Of a DNA stretch of 64,000 nucleotides, positions 17,184 through 27,042 are shown piece by piece. The DNA is taken from the NCBI RefSeq assembly GCF_900107635.1, contig NZ_FNRD01000001.1, positions 434,001 through 498,000 of the forward strand, given 5' to 3'. Under the pieces are notes generated by a model. It saw only the letters and a list, made by a program, of their open reading frames with translations, was not told the DNA's origin and made no database searches. The first letter of the stretch is position 1. Every line of letters begins with the position of its first letter. Made by a program: the position numbers and the translations under genes. The DNA is from Flavobacterium gillisiae. GTDB lineage: Bacteria; Bacteroidota; Bacteroidia; Flavobacteriales; Flavobacteriaceae.

Positions 17184-19820
17184 ATGAAATCACAAGACGT
17201 ACGTAAACAATTTTTAGATTTTTTTGAAAGCAAAGGACATTTAATTGTTCCTTCGGCCCCCATAGTTCTTAAAGATGATCCCACGCTGATGTTTAATAAC
17301 TCAGGAATGGCACAGTTTAAAGAATATTTTTTGGGTAATGCCACGCCAAAAAGCAATAGAATTGCCGATACTCAAAAATGTCTTCGTGTTTCAGGAAAAC
17401 ATAATGACTTAGAAGATGTAGGTTTTGATACCTACCATCATACTATGTTCGAAATGCTAGGGAACTGGTCTTTTGGCGATTATTTCAAAGAAGAAGCCTT
17501 GCCTTGGGCTTGGGAATTTTTAACCGAAGTGTTGAAATTAGATAAAGACCGTTTGTATGTTTCTGTTTTTGAAGGAAACGAAGCAGAGAATGTGCCTTTT
17601 GATCAGGAAGCTTTTGATATTTGGAAACAGTTCGTTCCTGAAGATCGAATTATCCTTGGAAACAAAAAAGACAATTTCTGGGAGATGGGAGATCAAGGAC
17701 CATGCGGACCTTGTTCTGAAATTCATATCGATTTACGTACTGATGAAGAAAGAGCTGCAGTTTCAGGTAGAAGCTTAGTCAATGCCGATCATCCGCAGGT
17801 AGTTGAAATATGGAACAACGTATTTATGGAATTCAACCGTAAAGCCGATGGTTCTCTTGAAAAGTTACCAGCACAGCACGTAGATACCGGAATGGGATTT
17901 GAGCGTTTGTGTATGGCAATGCAAAACACTACTTCAAATTATGATACCGATGTGTTTACACCGCTTATTGAAAAAGTGGAGGAAATTACAGGGTTAAAAT
18001 ACACCTCAAACGAAGTAAAGGACATCAGTGAAGAGCAAAATAAAACCAATATTGCGATTCGTGTAATCGTGGATCACGTGCGTGCGGTAGCTTTCGCTAT
18101 TGCCGACGGGCAATTGCCTTCTAATACTGGAGCGGGATATGTAATTCGTCGTATTTTGCGTCGTGCAATACGTTACGGATTTACTTTTTTGAATACCAAA
18201 GAACCTTTTATATTTAAGTTGGTTGCTGTTTTAGCAGATCAAATGGGTGAATTTTTCCCTGAAATTAAAAAACAACAAGGCTTAGTGACAAATGTGATTA
18301 GGGAAGAAGAAACGTCTTTTTTGCGTACACTAGATCAAGGGCTACAGTTGTTAGATAACGTAATTGCTACAAATCAAGGAAAAGAAGTTCCTGGAGCAAA
18401 AGCATTTGAATTATACGATACGTTTGGATTTCCAATCGATTTGACGGCATTGATTCTTAGAGAAAGAGGTTTCAGTCTAGATGAAGCTGGTTTTGATAAA
18501 GCCATGCAAGAACAAAAATCACGTTCTCGTGCTGCGTCTGAAGTTTCAACAGATGACTGGAAAATCTTAGTAGAGGGAAATACAGAAACTTTCGTAGGAT
18601 ATGACCAAACAGAAAGCGATGCAAAAATAACAAGAATTCGTAAAGTGGACTCTAAAAAAGATGGTGTTATGTACCAAATCGTTTTGGATACCACGCCGTT
18701 TTATCCTGAAGGTGGTGGACAAGTGGGAGACAAAGGGGTTTTGGTTTCGGCAAATGAGACCATCCAAATTATAGATACTAAAAAAGAGAATAATTTAATT
18801 CTGCATTTTACTAAAAAATTACCAGAGAATGTAAACGGTGGTTTTGTGGCCAAAGTAGATAGTAAATTAAGATCAGATACTACAAAAAATCACTCTGCGA
18901 CGCACTTGATGCATCAGGCATTGAGAAGCATATTAGGAACACATGTGGAGCAAAAGGGATCATTAGTAAGTCCAAACCATTTGCGTTTTGACTTTTCTCA
19001 TTTTGCAAAAGTAACTGACGAAGAATTGCAGCAAGTAGAAGACTTTGTTAATGCTAGAATTCAAGAACAATTGCCATTAATAGAGCGCAGAGACATTCCT
19101 TTCGCGCAAGCGGTAGAAGAAGGTGCTATGGCTTTGTTTGGTGAGAAATATGGAGATCATGTTCGTGCAATTAAATTTGGCGAAAGCATGGAACTTTGTG
19201 GAGGAATTCACGTGAAGAATACGGGAGAAATCTGGTATTTCAAGATTGTTTCAGAAGGAGCTGTTGCCGCAGGAATTCGACGTATTGAAGCAATTACAGG
19301 TGATCCTGTTAAGGTTTTCTTTGCTTCGCAGGAAAGTGCATTGAATGAGATTAAGCTTGCTCTGAAAAACCCGCAAGATGTTATTAAAGCGGTAGTTTCA
19401 GTCCAAGAGGAGAATGCCAAATTAAAAAAGCAGGTTGAGCAATTAATTAAAGATAAAGCAAAAGGATTAAAAACAGAATTGGCACAACAAATCCAAGAAA
19501 TAAACGGAATACAGTTTCTGGCTGTGCAAGTGGATCTTAACCCGGAAGGAGCTAAGGATTTAGCGTATGATTTAGGAAGCTTAGGAACTAATATGTTTTT
19601 AGTTTTGGCGACAGCCGAAGAAGGAAAACCAATGCTAAGTTGTTATATTTCTAAAGAACTGGTCGCTGATAAAAAATTAAATGCAGGACAAGTAGTTCGT
19701 GAATTAGGGAAGTACATACAAGGTGGAGGAGGCGGTCAGCCTTTCTTTGCAACTGCAGGAGGAAAAAACGCAGACGGTATTCAAGAAGCTTTAAATAAGG
19801 CAGTTGATTTCGTGAAGTAG
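17184..19820 (+). CDS. alaS: Alanyl-tRNA synthetase
   Basis: 878 residues, the normal length. Class II motif 1 is in [20 protein letters not shown] (about 75-94). The editing domain has [12 protein letters not shown] (about 572-583) with zinc-type H-x-x-x-H, and the second half of the site is [11 protein letters not shown] (about 672). The C-terminal C-Ala domain ends with [16 protein letters not shown]. It charges tRNA-Ala and hydrolyses mischarged products. A terminator follows 20 bases after the stop. Confidence 0.98.
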   Translation: MKSQDVRKQFLDFFESKGHLIVPSAPIVLKDDPTLMFNNSGMAQFKEYFLGNATPKSNRIADTQKCLRVSGKHNDLEDVGFDTYHHTMFEMLGNWSFGDYFKEEALPWAWEFLTEVLKLDKDRLYVSVFEGNEAENVPFDQEAFDIWKQFVPEDRIILGNKKDNFWEMGDQGPCGPCSEIHIDLRTDEERAAVSGRSLVNADHPQVVEIWNNVFMEFNRKADGSLEKLPAQHVDTGMGFERLCMAMQNTTSNYDTDVFTPLIEKVEEITGLKYTSNEVKDISEEQNKTNIAIRVIVDHVRAVAFAIADGQLPSNTGAGYVIRRILRRAIRYGFTFLNTKEPFIFKLVAVLADQMGEFFPEIKKQQGLVTNVIREEETSFLRTLDQGLQLLDNVIATNQGKEVPGAKAFELYDTFGFPIDLTALILRERGFSLDEAGFDKAMQEQKSRSRAASEVSTDDWKILVEGNTETFVGYDQTESDAKITRIRKVDSKKDGVMYQIVLDTTPFYPEGGGQVGDKGVLVSANETIQIIDTKKENNLILHFTKKLPENVNGGFVAKVDSKLRSDTTKNHSATHLMHQALRSILGTHVEQKGSLVSPNHLRFDFSHFAKVTDEELQQVEDFVNARIQEQLPLIERRDIPFAQAVEEGAMALFGEKYGDHVRAIKFGESMELCGGIHVKNTGEIWYFKIVSEGAVAAGIRRIEAITGDPVKVFFASQESALNEIKLALKNPQDVIKAVVSVQEENAKLKKQVEQLIKDKAKGLKTELAQQIQEINGIQFLAVQVDLNPEGAKDLAYDLGSLGTNMFLVLATAEEGKPMLSCYISKELVADKKLNAGQVVRELGKYIQGGGGGQPFFATAGGKNADGIQEALNKAVDFVK

Positions 19821-19842
19821 TTCACACTTATATTAAAATAAC

Positions 19843-19882
19843 AACCCTTTCCCTTTGTATGACAAATCGAAAGGGTTTTTTG
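19843..19882 (+). terminator. Terminator after alaS
   Basis: AACCCTTT and AAAGGGTT pair across a 21-base loop and are followed by TTTTT. The rest of the gap to 20155 shows no gene. Confidence 0.75.
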
Positions 19883-20155
19883 ATGATGTGCAAGGAACTT
19901 TCAGCGTTTTATTTAAACAATTTTGTATTGGACAAGAGATATAAATCGAGACTTTGGGGGTAAAAAAAATAGCTTAGTTGAACATTACATCGTTCAAGTA
20001 TTTGGAAAAGATAACAGGAGATTTTTAATTTTCCATTTCAATAAATAATCATTTAAACGAGTTTTTAGGTCGTTGGACTTGTTTAGTTTGCATAATTGGA
20101 TTTAATTTCTACTTTTATTCGCCCTTAACATATCCAGCCCTTATAACCTACTATC

Positions 20156-20923
20156 ATGAAAGACTTAAATAAAATATTTTTTTTCTTATCTATTGTTGCC
20201 ATTTTTTTGACTTCTTGTTCGGATGATAAAAGCGGTAAAAGTAAATTCCTTACAAAGCTAGTTGAGGTTTCAGAGGATGGGACGTCAGCCACAACTTTAT
20301 TCAAGTACAATGGCAATGAAATCGTCAATATAGACGGTGTTGAATTACATACAGACTTTACTTATACAAATGGTATGATTTCAAAAATTAGTACACTAGA
20401 CAAAGCTACTAAGCTTAGTAGTACGGTTGAATATTCATATGATACTGATAAGTTAATACAAGTGCTCTCTCCAGGGAATTACGTGATAAATTATATTCAC
20501 AATACAGACGAAACTATTTCCTACGAGAAAAAGAGTTTGAACTCAGGGAATCAAGACTCAAAGCTTTATCACGGAATATTGTATTTTAAAAATGAAAATT
20601 TAGTAAAAGACGAAAGGATTTTAGATGATACTGCTGCAGGTGTTGTTTCAAAATACACAGTGAGTTTTCAATATGACTCTAAAAATAATCCTTTTTACTC
20701 TATTTTGGGATATAGTAAATTACTGGATCACAATGAGGTAATTTCATTGAATAATATGGTTAGCAATGTTGCTGAAAGTAGTATTGCAAATTCAGCAGAT
20801 CAAATCATATCTTCAGCTAAATTTTACAAAGGAACGTTTAAATACGACACAGAGGATTACCCCACGGAACAGCTTACTGAAACAGGAAAATCTGGATATT
20901 TGAAATCACAATACTTTTACTAA
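20156..20923 (+). CDS. Hypothetical lipoprotein
   Basis: 255 residues. The N-terminus MKDLNKIFFFLSIVAIFLTS followed by CSDDKSG is a lipoprotein signal with the acidic +2/+3 residues typical of exported Bacteroidota lipoproteins. The body has repeated tyrosine-rich beta elements (YNGNEIVNIDGVEL, YTNGMISKIS, YSYDTDKLIQV) like the DUF4595/RHS-like lipoproteins of this phylum. Function unknown. It is followed by the GSCFA gene 31 bases later. Confidence 0.7.
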   Translation: MKDLNKIFFFLSIVAIFLTSCSDDKSGKSKFLTKLVEVSEDGTSATTLFKYNGNEIVNIDGVELHTDFTYTNGMISKISTLDKATKLSSTVEYSYDTDKLIQVLSPGNYVINYIHNTDETISYEKKSLNSGNQDSKLYHGILYFKNENLVKDERILDDTAAGVVSKYTVSFQYDSKNNPFYSILGYSKLLDHNEVISLNNMVSNVAESSIANSADQIISSAKFYKGTFKYDTEDYPTEQLTETGKSGYLKSQYFY

Positions 20924-20954
20924 TAAATCCTTAAGTTTGCATAAATAAAATACT

Positions 20955-21905
20955 ATGCAATTCAGAACTCAGATACCCATTCCTAAAAGTACCCATCTAA
21001 TAGATTATCACTCTAAAATTATATCTTTAGGTTCTTGTTTTGCAGTAAATATGTCCGAGAAACTGGATTATTTTAAATTTCAAAATTCCTGCAATCCATT
21101 TGGTATTTTGTTCCATCCATTAGCAATTGAAAAATTCATTTCTTTTGCAGTTACACAAAAAGTCTTTACGGAAGTCGATATTTTTTTTTACAATGAACGC
21201 TGGCATTGTTATGATGCCCATTCTGATTTAAGTAATCCTGATCCAATTGCACTGATAAATGATTTGAATACTATCATCCAATCAACATGGAAACAACTAA
21301 GTGAAGCCACAGATATCATTATAACGTATGGGACGGCCTGGGTTTATCGAAATAATGAAAGTAGCGTAATAGTTGCTAATTGTCATAAAGTGCCTCAAAA
21401 ACAGTTCGAAAAGCAATTGTTATCGATAGCTGTAATACAAGAAAGCATTCGAAATACAATCCATTTAATTCAATCGATAAATCCGGAAGCAAAAATTATT
21501 TTTACGGTTTCGCCAGTGCGACACATCAAAGATGGTTTTGTCGAAAATCAATTAAGCAAGTCTCATTTGATAAGTGCTATTCATGGAGCTTTTGACTTGC
21601 AAGTTTCGACTTTTAGCTATTTCCCCAGTTACGAAATCATGATGGATGAACTTAGGGATTATCGTTTTTATGCCGAAGACATGTTGCATCCTAACCAAGT
21701 TGCTATCGACTATATTTGGATGCGTTTCAAGGAAACAAACATTTCAGAAACTGCGTTGTCAATAATGGAGGAAGTAGAAACGATTCAAAAAAGTTTGGCA
21801 CATAAAGCGTTCAATCCTAATTCGGAGAGTCATCAAAAATTTGAAGCTAAACTGAAGGATAAAATCGCTAAATTGGTTTCTCAATATTCATTTATGAAAT
21901 TTTAA
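20955..21905 (+). CDS. GSCFA domain protein
   Basis: 316 residues. The family-naming motif is present as ISLGSCFAVNMSEKL (about 25-39), with NPFGILFHP (about 47-55), ITYGTAWVY and FTVSPVRHIKDG. GSCFA proteins have an SGNH-hydrolase-like fold, with the GSC serine as likely nucleophile and a C-terminal D-x-x-H-P (EDMLHPNQVA, about 239-248). An esterase or acyltransferase role is inferred. Its substrate is unknown. The DUF4230 gene starts two bases after its stop, implying cotranscription. Confidence 0.85.
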   Translation: MQFRTQIPIPKSTHLIDYHSKIISLGSCFAVNMSEKLDYFKFQNSCNPFGILFHPLAIEKFISFAVTQKVFTEVDIFFYNERWHCYDAHSDLSNPDPIALINDLNTIIQSTWKQLSEATDIIITYGTAWVYRNNESSVIVANCHKVPQKQFEKQLLSIAVIQESIRNTIHLIQSINPEAKIIFTVSPVRHIKDGFVENQLSKSHLISAIHGAFDLQVSTFSYFPSYEIMMDELRDYRFYAEDMLHPNQVAIDYIWMRFKETNISETALSIMEEVETIQKSLAHKAFNPNSESHQKFEAKLKDKIAKLVSQYSFMKF

Positions 21906-21907
21906 TT

Positions 21908-22528
21908 ATGCTTAGAAGATTACTTATTTTTATGGGATTGATAGTCACGGTCGTGCTATTGTTTAAGTATTGTGAATTCAAGAAAGAGGACGACTCTGCA
22001 ATTGATTACAATACGAACCTGATACAGCAACAAATTGTTAACGTAGGGAAGCTTGTTGTAACAGAAGGGCATTTCTCTGAAGTGGTTACGTATAAGAATA
22101 AGGCAGAATACCTGATGGGTATAGTTTCATTCGATAAAAAAGCATTGATTGTTGTTAATGCTGATGTTACTGTCGCTTATGATTTGCATAAAATGAAATA
22201 TGACATTGATGAAAAAAACAAAACGATTTCAATTTTAAGTATTCCAAAAGAAGAAATTAAAATTAGTACCGACATTCAGTTTTATGATGTAGAACAAAGC
22301 AAGTTAAATCCTTTTACTGGGGATGATTACAATAAAATCAATAAATCAGTAAAAGCAAATCTTGCCAAAAAGATAGAAAAGTCAACACTTAAGACCAATG
22401 CGCAAAATAGGTTGGTTAGTGAGTTATCCAAGTTTTTAATTCTTACCAATAGTTTAGGCTGGACCTTGAAATACGAAGGAGTCGTAATTGAAAACGAAAA
22501 AGATTTTGGACAGAAAATAAAGTTGTAA
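21908..22528 (+). CDS. DUF4230 family protein
   Basis: 206 residues. One N-terminal membrane segment (about 4-20) precedes a domain with KLVVTEGHFSEVVTYKN, KKALIVVNADVTVAYDLHKM and SILSIPKEEIKISTDIQFYD, which is the DUF4230 pattern. Function unknown; likely anchored in the inner membrane and facing the periplasm. It is coupled to the GSCFA gene and ended by a strong hairpin. Confidence 0.75.
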   Translation: MLRRLLIFMGLIVTVVLLFKYCEFKKEDDSAIDYNTNLIQQQIVNVGKLVVTEGHFSEVVTYKNKAEYLMGIVSFDKKALIVVNADVTVAYDLHKMKYDIDEKNKTISILSIPKEEIKISTDIQFYDVEQSKLNPFTGDDYNKINKSVKANLAKKIEKSTLKTNAQNRLVSELSKFLILTNSLGWTLKYEGVVIENEKDFGQKIKL

Positions 22529-22549
22529 TAGCACTGTTTTTATATTAAA

Positions 22550-22600
22550 AAACCGCCAATTCGCAAATTAAATAGTTGCGAATTGGCGGTTTAGTTTTTT
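22550..22600. terminator. Strong terminator after DUF4230 gene
   Basis: AAACCGCCAATTCGCAA and TTGCGAATTGGCGGTTT form a perfect 17-bp stem with a 9-base loop, followed by a T run on the plus strand and preceded by an A run for the minus strand. Confidence 0.9.
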
Positions 22601-22636
22601 TATGCGAGGTTAATATTCGAATCCGAGGCTATTAAT

Positions 22637-24394
22637 TTATACGTTTTCTTTATCAAAAATCAAATCCAGACCTCCGCTAATTAAATGTGCTACTTCGGGT
22701 CTCTTTAGTTTTAACTCTTCAAGATAATTCAAAATTTCATCCAGTTGCTGAGTTTCGTTTCTGTCTTTTAGAAGTTCTGCAATTTCAACAGCAAGCAGCC
22801 AGTCTTTTGGATGGTCCTTTTTTAGCTTATGAAAAATAGGAGCAAAGGAAGCGTGTATGTCTTTGGATTCTCTTATGATTCGGACTGTTTGGTATAAGAC
22901 TTCTAGGTCGTCACGTTCAGCAGTATGTTTTGCCTTGATGGTAGTGCTTGATGGCATATGTGTGATCAAGTCAAAACTATTTACATCAGCAGGACCAGAA
23001 AATGCTGATACTACTTTTTTCCCCACTGCCATATCATAAACACCCCATTCCGGTTGGAAAAGAATCTTTTCGCCATGCGTTACGGTACAGTTTTTAAAAC
23101 GGATAAGGATAATTTCTCCTTGTAAATTTCTGGAACCAGTAATAATTTCTCCTTCGACAGTAATATTTCCCTCAAATTCTAGTTTTACAGTTTTTGACTC
23201 TAAGATATCATAAGCATTCAAATCTTTCGGACTCATATCTTCTATAGCAAGATTGATTCCCTCTAATTTTCCAATCGGGCTACCAAAACCTTCGGCATGA
23301 GTTGCCGTTCCATGACCTACTAATTCTTTTTCGCGAGAAGCTAGTGCTGTTTTTCCTGTTGTTTGTATGTATATCGGTTTTCCTTCATGCTCAATTACAT
23401 TGGTAAAAACTCCCGAAATTTGTAAGCCAGTGCTTAATTCGATTGTTCCTAATGCATTTGAATTAACTAGCTTTGTTATTCCGGATAAACCACCTGTTCT
23501 CAATGCCATTTTATTAGCAAACTCCTCCAGAACCAAATTCAGATAAGCAAAAGTTGGAGTTACATAAAGCTGAGGTTGCAACTTTGTAATATCAAAACTT
23601 TTGTGGGCAGCGGTAATGTCATAGGGAAACTTCTCTACTTGATTTGTCATGCAATGGGCGCTTTCTCCAATAGAAGATAACAATCCAGCTCCGTAAATTT
23701 TAGGATTTTCAATAGTTCCAATTAAGCCGTATTCCACAGTCCACCAGTGTAGGTTTCTTATTTGTGCCATTTCAGATAGTTCGCCCATGTTGTTTTGCAA
23801 GTCTTCTACCGCTTTTTCGGCTGTATCAATAGTAGCTTGTGGCGTGTCTTCTGCTTCTTTTACAATCGAAAGCAATCGGATGGCTTCATACATTTGGTAA
23901 TCCTTATCAGAAGATATGGCTTTGCAGCCTATTTCTCCAAAACGACGCAAATATTCAGCATATTCTGGATTGGCAATAATAGGAGCGTGACCCGCGCCTT
24001 CATGAATAATATCTGGCGCTGGCGTGTATTCTATATGTTCGAGTTGACGAATATCTGATGCAATAACCAGCACATTATACGCCTGAAATTCCATAAAAGC
24101 ATTCGGCGGAATAAATCCGTCTACGGCTACAGCGGCCCAGCCAATTTCGGTCAGGATACGGTTCATACCATACATACTTGGGATATTGTCGATTTCTATT
24201 CCCGTTTTTTTCAATCCTATCAGGTACGAGCTATGAGCCACTTTTGACAAGTAATCCACGTTTTTACGCATAACATAGCGCCACACCGCTTGATTGATAG
24301 GCGTGTAGTCACTATAATCCTGAGGCTTAATAAATTGCTTCAAGTGCTTTGGCAATCGGTCTAATAAGGGATTACTTTCAATAGTTGTGTTCAT
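22637..24394 (-). CDS. phhA: Aromatic amino acid hydroxylase (phenylalanine 4-monooxygenase), long form
   Basis: I start at 24394 (MNTTIESNPLLDRLPKHL), giving 585 residues. The iron ligands are in PDIIHEGAGHAPIIANPEYA (H131, H136) and HWWTVEYGLI (E221), exactly as in pterin-dependent hydroxylases. It should convert phenylalanine to tyrosine with tetrahydrobiopterin and oxygen. Bacterial enzymes are usually about 260-300 residues. Here some 270 extra residues follow the catalytic domain, including VTHGEKILFQPEWGVYDMAV. That extension may be typical of Bacteroidota homologs; its role is unknown. The pterin recycling partner is at 5949-6224. Confidence 0.9.
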   Translation of the reverse strand: MNTTIESNPLLDRLPKHLKQFIKPQDYSDYTPINQAVWRYVMRKNVDYLSKVAHSSYLIGLKKTGIEIDNIPSMYGMNRILTEIGWAAVAVDGFIPPNAFMEFQAYNVLVIASDIRQLEHIEYTPAPDIIHEGAGHAPIIANPEYAEYLRRFGEIGCKAISSDKDYQMYEAIRLLSIVKEAEDTPQATIDTAEKAVEDLQNNMGELSEMAQIRNLHWWTVEYGLIGTIENPKIYGAGLLSSIGESAHCMTNQVEKFPYDITAAHKSFDITKLQPQLYVTPTFAYLNLVLEEFANKMALRTGGLSGITKLVNSNALGTIELSTGLQISGVFTNVIEHEGKPIYIQTTGKTALASREKELVGHGTATHAEGFGSPIGKLEGINLAIEDMSPKDLNAYDILESKTVKLEFEGNITVEGEIITGSRNLQGEIILIRFKNCTVTHGEKILFQPEWGVYDMAVGKKVVSAFSGPADVNSFDLITHMPSSTTIKAKHTAERDDLEVLYQTVRIIRESKDIHASFAPIFHKLKKDHPKDWLLAVEIAELLKDRNETQQLDEILNYLEELKLKRPEVAHLISGGLDLIFDKENV

Positions 24395-24457
24395 GTCGAA
24401 AACGTTGTAGTTATAGTACAAAAGTACGAATTCTGGGAGCCATTTCCCGCTTTTCAT

Positions 24458-24867
24458 TACAAGTTTTTATTTAGCCGTTTGTTTTTCTAAAGTTGATGAA
24501 AGAGCAAATAAAAGGCCGTATTCTTATTTTCTCCCTTTCTTTTGGAGAGGGCTGGGGAGAGGAGTCGCTTTTTATAAACAAGAAAAACTAAAACGACTTT
24601 CATAAAAAGCTTTCCATTGCAATCGGGGCTAGGAGAATTGTGGTATAATGTAAGATTAGATTTTTGTAATAATGTCATTGCGAGGAACGAAGCAATCACG
24701 CGAGACGATATCTACAATAAAAATAAATACTCTTGGAGCGGAAATACTGGATGAGATTGCTTCATTCTTCGCAATGACCAAGAGTGCCAATCTCGCCTAT
24801 AAAAAGAAAAAAAATCCGCAACACAAACGGTTACGGATTACAATACTTATAATAAAAATAATTAGTT
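24458..24867. repeat. 410-base repeat-rich gap without genes
   Basis: No gene is seen. The gap holds a CTTTTGGAGAGGGCTGGGGA element (about 24538), the right end of the hairpin repeat family (AAAGCTTTCCATTGCAATCG then GGGCTA, 24607-24631), and an inverted repeat with arms TCATTGCGAGGAACGAAGCA (24675-24697) and GATTGCTTCATTCTTCGCAA (24755-24777). All look like dispersed non-coding repeats. Confidence 0.7.
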
Positions 24868-25998
24868 TTAATCCACTTCAAAAAGCAGTACTTGTGTTTT
24901 CTGCTTATCAGAGAAATTATTATCAGATACAAAAAGTAAAGATTGCTTGCCATTAGCCAATTTTGGGCCAAAAGTCAGCCCTTCGATATTATCGATAAAA
25001 ACCCCCAAGTCATCCATGTTCAGGATCAATTTTTTGGAAGCCAAGGTAAATTCGTGGTTCTGTAAAGAAGCAATATTTTTTACATCAGTTGCTTTTGAGA
25101 AATTACATAAATAGACTTTTATCGTACAGGCTTGTTTTCCTACAGAATAGGAGCGTTCTACTACGAGTAATTGATCTTTGCTATAATATAGAATCGCAGA
25201 AACTCCATTGACAGCAAAGCCATCTTTAGGATTGGGTTCGTGCGCAATAGGATCTAACTCATAGACATATTGGGCCATGTTTTTTCTTGATTTAACATCA
25301 AATGCATACAGCCGTATCAGGCCTCCTTTTGTTAGAGAAGCTTTACTGTCGTCTTCGTATAAAGGTTCCTCAATGTTGGTGTATAGCGTCGTGTAGTTTT
25401 TGTTAAAAGTGAGGCCTTCGAGAACGCCGTTACTGCGTGGGCCTTTTTCTTCTTTTTGCATGTTGAGGTTTGCGGGTAGATCAAACTCATTTACAAAGTT
25501 TCCATTAACAGCGGCTGTTTGTATTGCCGGATTCTGCAATACCGAAAAGTCTTTGGCTATAACGCGAGCTCCTTCGCTGCTCCAAACTACTGTATTGGTT
25601 TTTGGGTTGTAACGTAGTTCTTCTGGATCAATAGATTTATCAGGTTGTTTTTCCCAATTGCTGAATTTTTCAGCTGCAGCATTTTTTAGGGAAACTACAT
25701 TTTGAAAAGCAAAGCTATCGATTTTATTGGCGGCCAAATGTATTTTAGCAGTATAAAAACGAGCGTCGTTATAAACAGCTCTATCGTCACAAATAAAATA
25801 GTAAAGATCGTTTTTTGCATCATAATCGATACTAGATAATCCGCCTACAACTGTGTTTTTAAATTCTTGATTAAACGGAATTTCAATGCTGTTTAACAGC
25901 GTAAAGCTAGGATTGCTGTTTGCGGTTTCATTCGTTTTTACAGTAGAGCAAGAAAGGAAACTAAAGGGTAAAAAAGCAAGTAGTAATAATTTGCGCAT
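24868..25998 (-). CDS. Phytase-like esterase domain lipoprotein
   Basis: 376 residues. MRKLLLLAFLPFSFLSC is a lipoprotein signal with the lipidated cysteine at 17. The body has GGLSSIDYDAKNDLYYFICD (about 52-71), SIDPEELRYNPKTNTVVWSS, LEGLTFNKNYTTLYTNIEEP and NIEGLTFGPKLANGKQSLLF, the pattern of the esterase-like-activity-of-phytase family (a beta propeller). It would be a surface or periplasmic phosphoesterase; the substrate is not certain. It follows the truncated hemoglobin gene by 6 bases on the same strand. Confidence 0.82.
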   Translation of the reverse strand: MRKLLLLAFLPFSFLSCSTVKTNETANSNPSFTLLNSIEIPFNQEFKNTVVGGLSSIDYDAKNDLYYFICDDRAVYNDARFYTAKIHLAANKIDSFAFQNVVSLKNAAAEKFSNWEKQPDKSIDPEELRYNPKTNTVVWSSEGARVIAKDFSVLQNPAIQTAAVNGNFVNEFDLPANLNMQKEEKGPRSNGVLEGLTFNKNYTTLYTNIEEPLYEDDSKASLTKGGLIRLYAFDVKSRKNMAQYVYELDPIAHEPNPKDGFAVNGVSAILYYSKDQLLVVERSYSVGKQACTIKVYLCNFSKATDVKNIASLQNHEFTLASKKLILNMDDLGVFIDNIEGLTFGPKLANGKQSLLFVSDNNFSDKQKTQVLLFEVD

Positions 25999-26004
25999 CG
26001 AGTT

Positions 26005-26412
26005 TTATTTCAAATTTAAAAGATCTCCGTTTTGAGCGGCGTTTCTAAAGTAGTCAATTTTATAATTGAACATTTCGGCCATATTTTTGGCACGTAGTTT
26101 TGCTTCTTCGGCAATAGCGCCAACAAATAACTCGTCTGTTGTGGTGGTAAAAATTTCCATCCAACGGTCAAAATGTTCTTTGGCAACTGGTAATTGTTTG
26201 TGCGGGGGAAAAGGACTACCTGAATAACTATGAACTTCAAGTAATATTGTTTGCCAAAAGCGGTACATTTTTTCTAGATGTTCCGGCCAGCGATCGCCTA
26301 TCTTTTCATTAAATATAGGGCCTATAAATTCATCTTTTTGAACTTTCGAATAAAAAGTGTTAACTAATAATTTAATGTCTTCGAGGGTTGTAATGTCCGT
26401 AAGTATTGTCAT
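26005..26412 (-). CDS. Group III truncated hemoglobin
   Basis: I use the ATG at 26412 (MTILTDITTLEDIKLLVNTF), giving 135 residues. The frame extends to 26439, but that part overlaps the terminator of the upstream gene. Family landmarks are FYSKVQKDEFIGPIF, W-P-E-H-L-E-K-M-Y-R-F-W, and PPHKQLPVAKEHFDRWMEIF with the proximal histidine. Such globins bind oxygen or nitric oxide. It is a candidate NO-defence protein, although it lies 33 kb from the nor genes. Confidence 0.88.
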   Translation of the reverse strand: MTILTDITTLEDIKLLVNTFYSKVQKDEFIGPIFNEKIGDRWPEHLEKMYRFWQTILLEVHSYSGSPFPPHKQLPVAKEHFDRWMEIFTTTTDELFVGAIAEEAKLRAKNMAEMFNYKIDYFRNAAQNGDLLNLK

Positions 26413-26423
26413 AATGAGGTATA

Positions 26424-26449
26424 AAAAAAGCCTACGCAAAGGTAGGCCA
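26424..26449 (-). terminator. Terminator after DUF4136 lipoprotein gene
   Basis: On the minus strand GGCCTACCTTTGCGTAGGC is followed by TTTTTTT. It lies between the DUF4136 gene and the hemoglobin start chosen here, which supports that later start. Confidence 0.8.
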
Positions 26450-26477
26450 TTTCTAGTATATACGGTTTAAGAATTTG

Positions 26478-27005
26478 TTATTTTGGAGGAAACTGTGCTA
26501 AAATTTTAGCAACAAACTCATTAATTTGTTTTTCTTTTTGATCACGATTTTCGGTTAAATAGCCAACTCCTTCGCCTTCCCACACCAATTCTTTTTTCTT
26601 TGCATCGATCAGGTCAATGTATAAAGTTCCCTCTGTAGAAGAGCTTACGTAATTGCGTCCTCCCCACATGTAAGGATTCCAGCCATATCCCCATCCGTAA
26701 CCCCATCCGGCATTAAATTGGTTTACTTCCAGTTTTTCTCTTTCTTTAGTAAAAATATTAACTAATAGATCGGGAGTGTTGCTTTTGGTCATTCCCATTT
26801 TGCCTAGTTCGTTATCGATGGCGTGAAGGATTCGTTTTTTGTCAAATTCAGATATTTGCACTTTGTCAATGCCGCTTTTATGAAAGGCATAGGTTTTATA
26901 TTGAGTAAAATCTACATTTTTGTCATAATCTGCGTTTACTCTAATAGAGCTACAAGCACCTAATATGAAAAGGAAAAGTACAGGAAGGAGTTTAATTGCT
27001 TTCAT
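26478..27005 (-). CDS. DUF4136 family lipoprotein
   Basis: I start at 27005 (MKAIKLLPVLFLFILGACSS), a good lipoprotein signal with the cysteine at residue 18, giving 175 residues. The longer frame overlaps the end of hutU. Domain motifs are DYDKNVDFTQYKTYAFHKSG and, near the end, EGTLYIDLIDAKKKELVWEG, typical of DUF4136. A glycine/tryptophan/tyrosine-rich insert (GWGYGWGYGWNPYMWGG) lies in the middle. Function unknown. Confidence 0.8.
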   Translation of the reverse strand: MKAIKLLPVLFLFILGACSSIRVNADYDKNVDFTQYKTYAFHKSGIDKVQISEFDKKRILHAIDNELGKMGMTKSNTPDLLVNIFTKEREKLEVNQFNAGWGYGWGYGWNPYMWGGRNYVSSSTEGTLYIDLIDAKKKELVWEGEGVGYLTENRDQKEKQINEFVAKILAQFPPK

Positions 27006-27042
27006 GGCTAATTGTTTGATTACTAAAGATACATTCAAATTT

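Noticed and set aside
26413..26439. Longer N-terminus for the truncated hemoglobin
   Set aside because: It overlaps the intrinsic terminator of the upstream gene and lacks family conservation.
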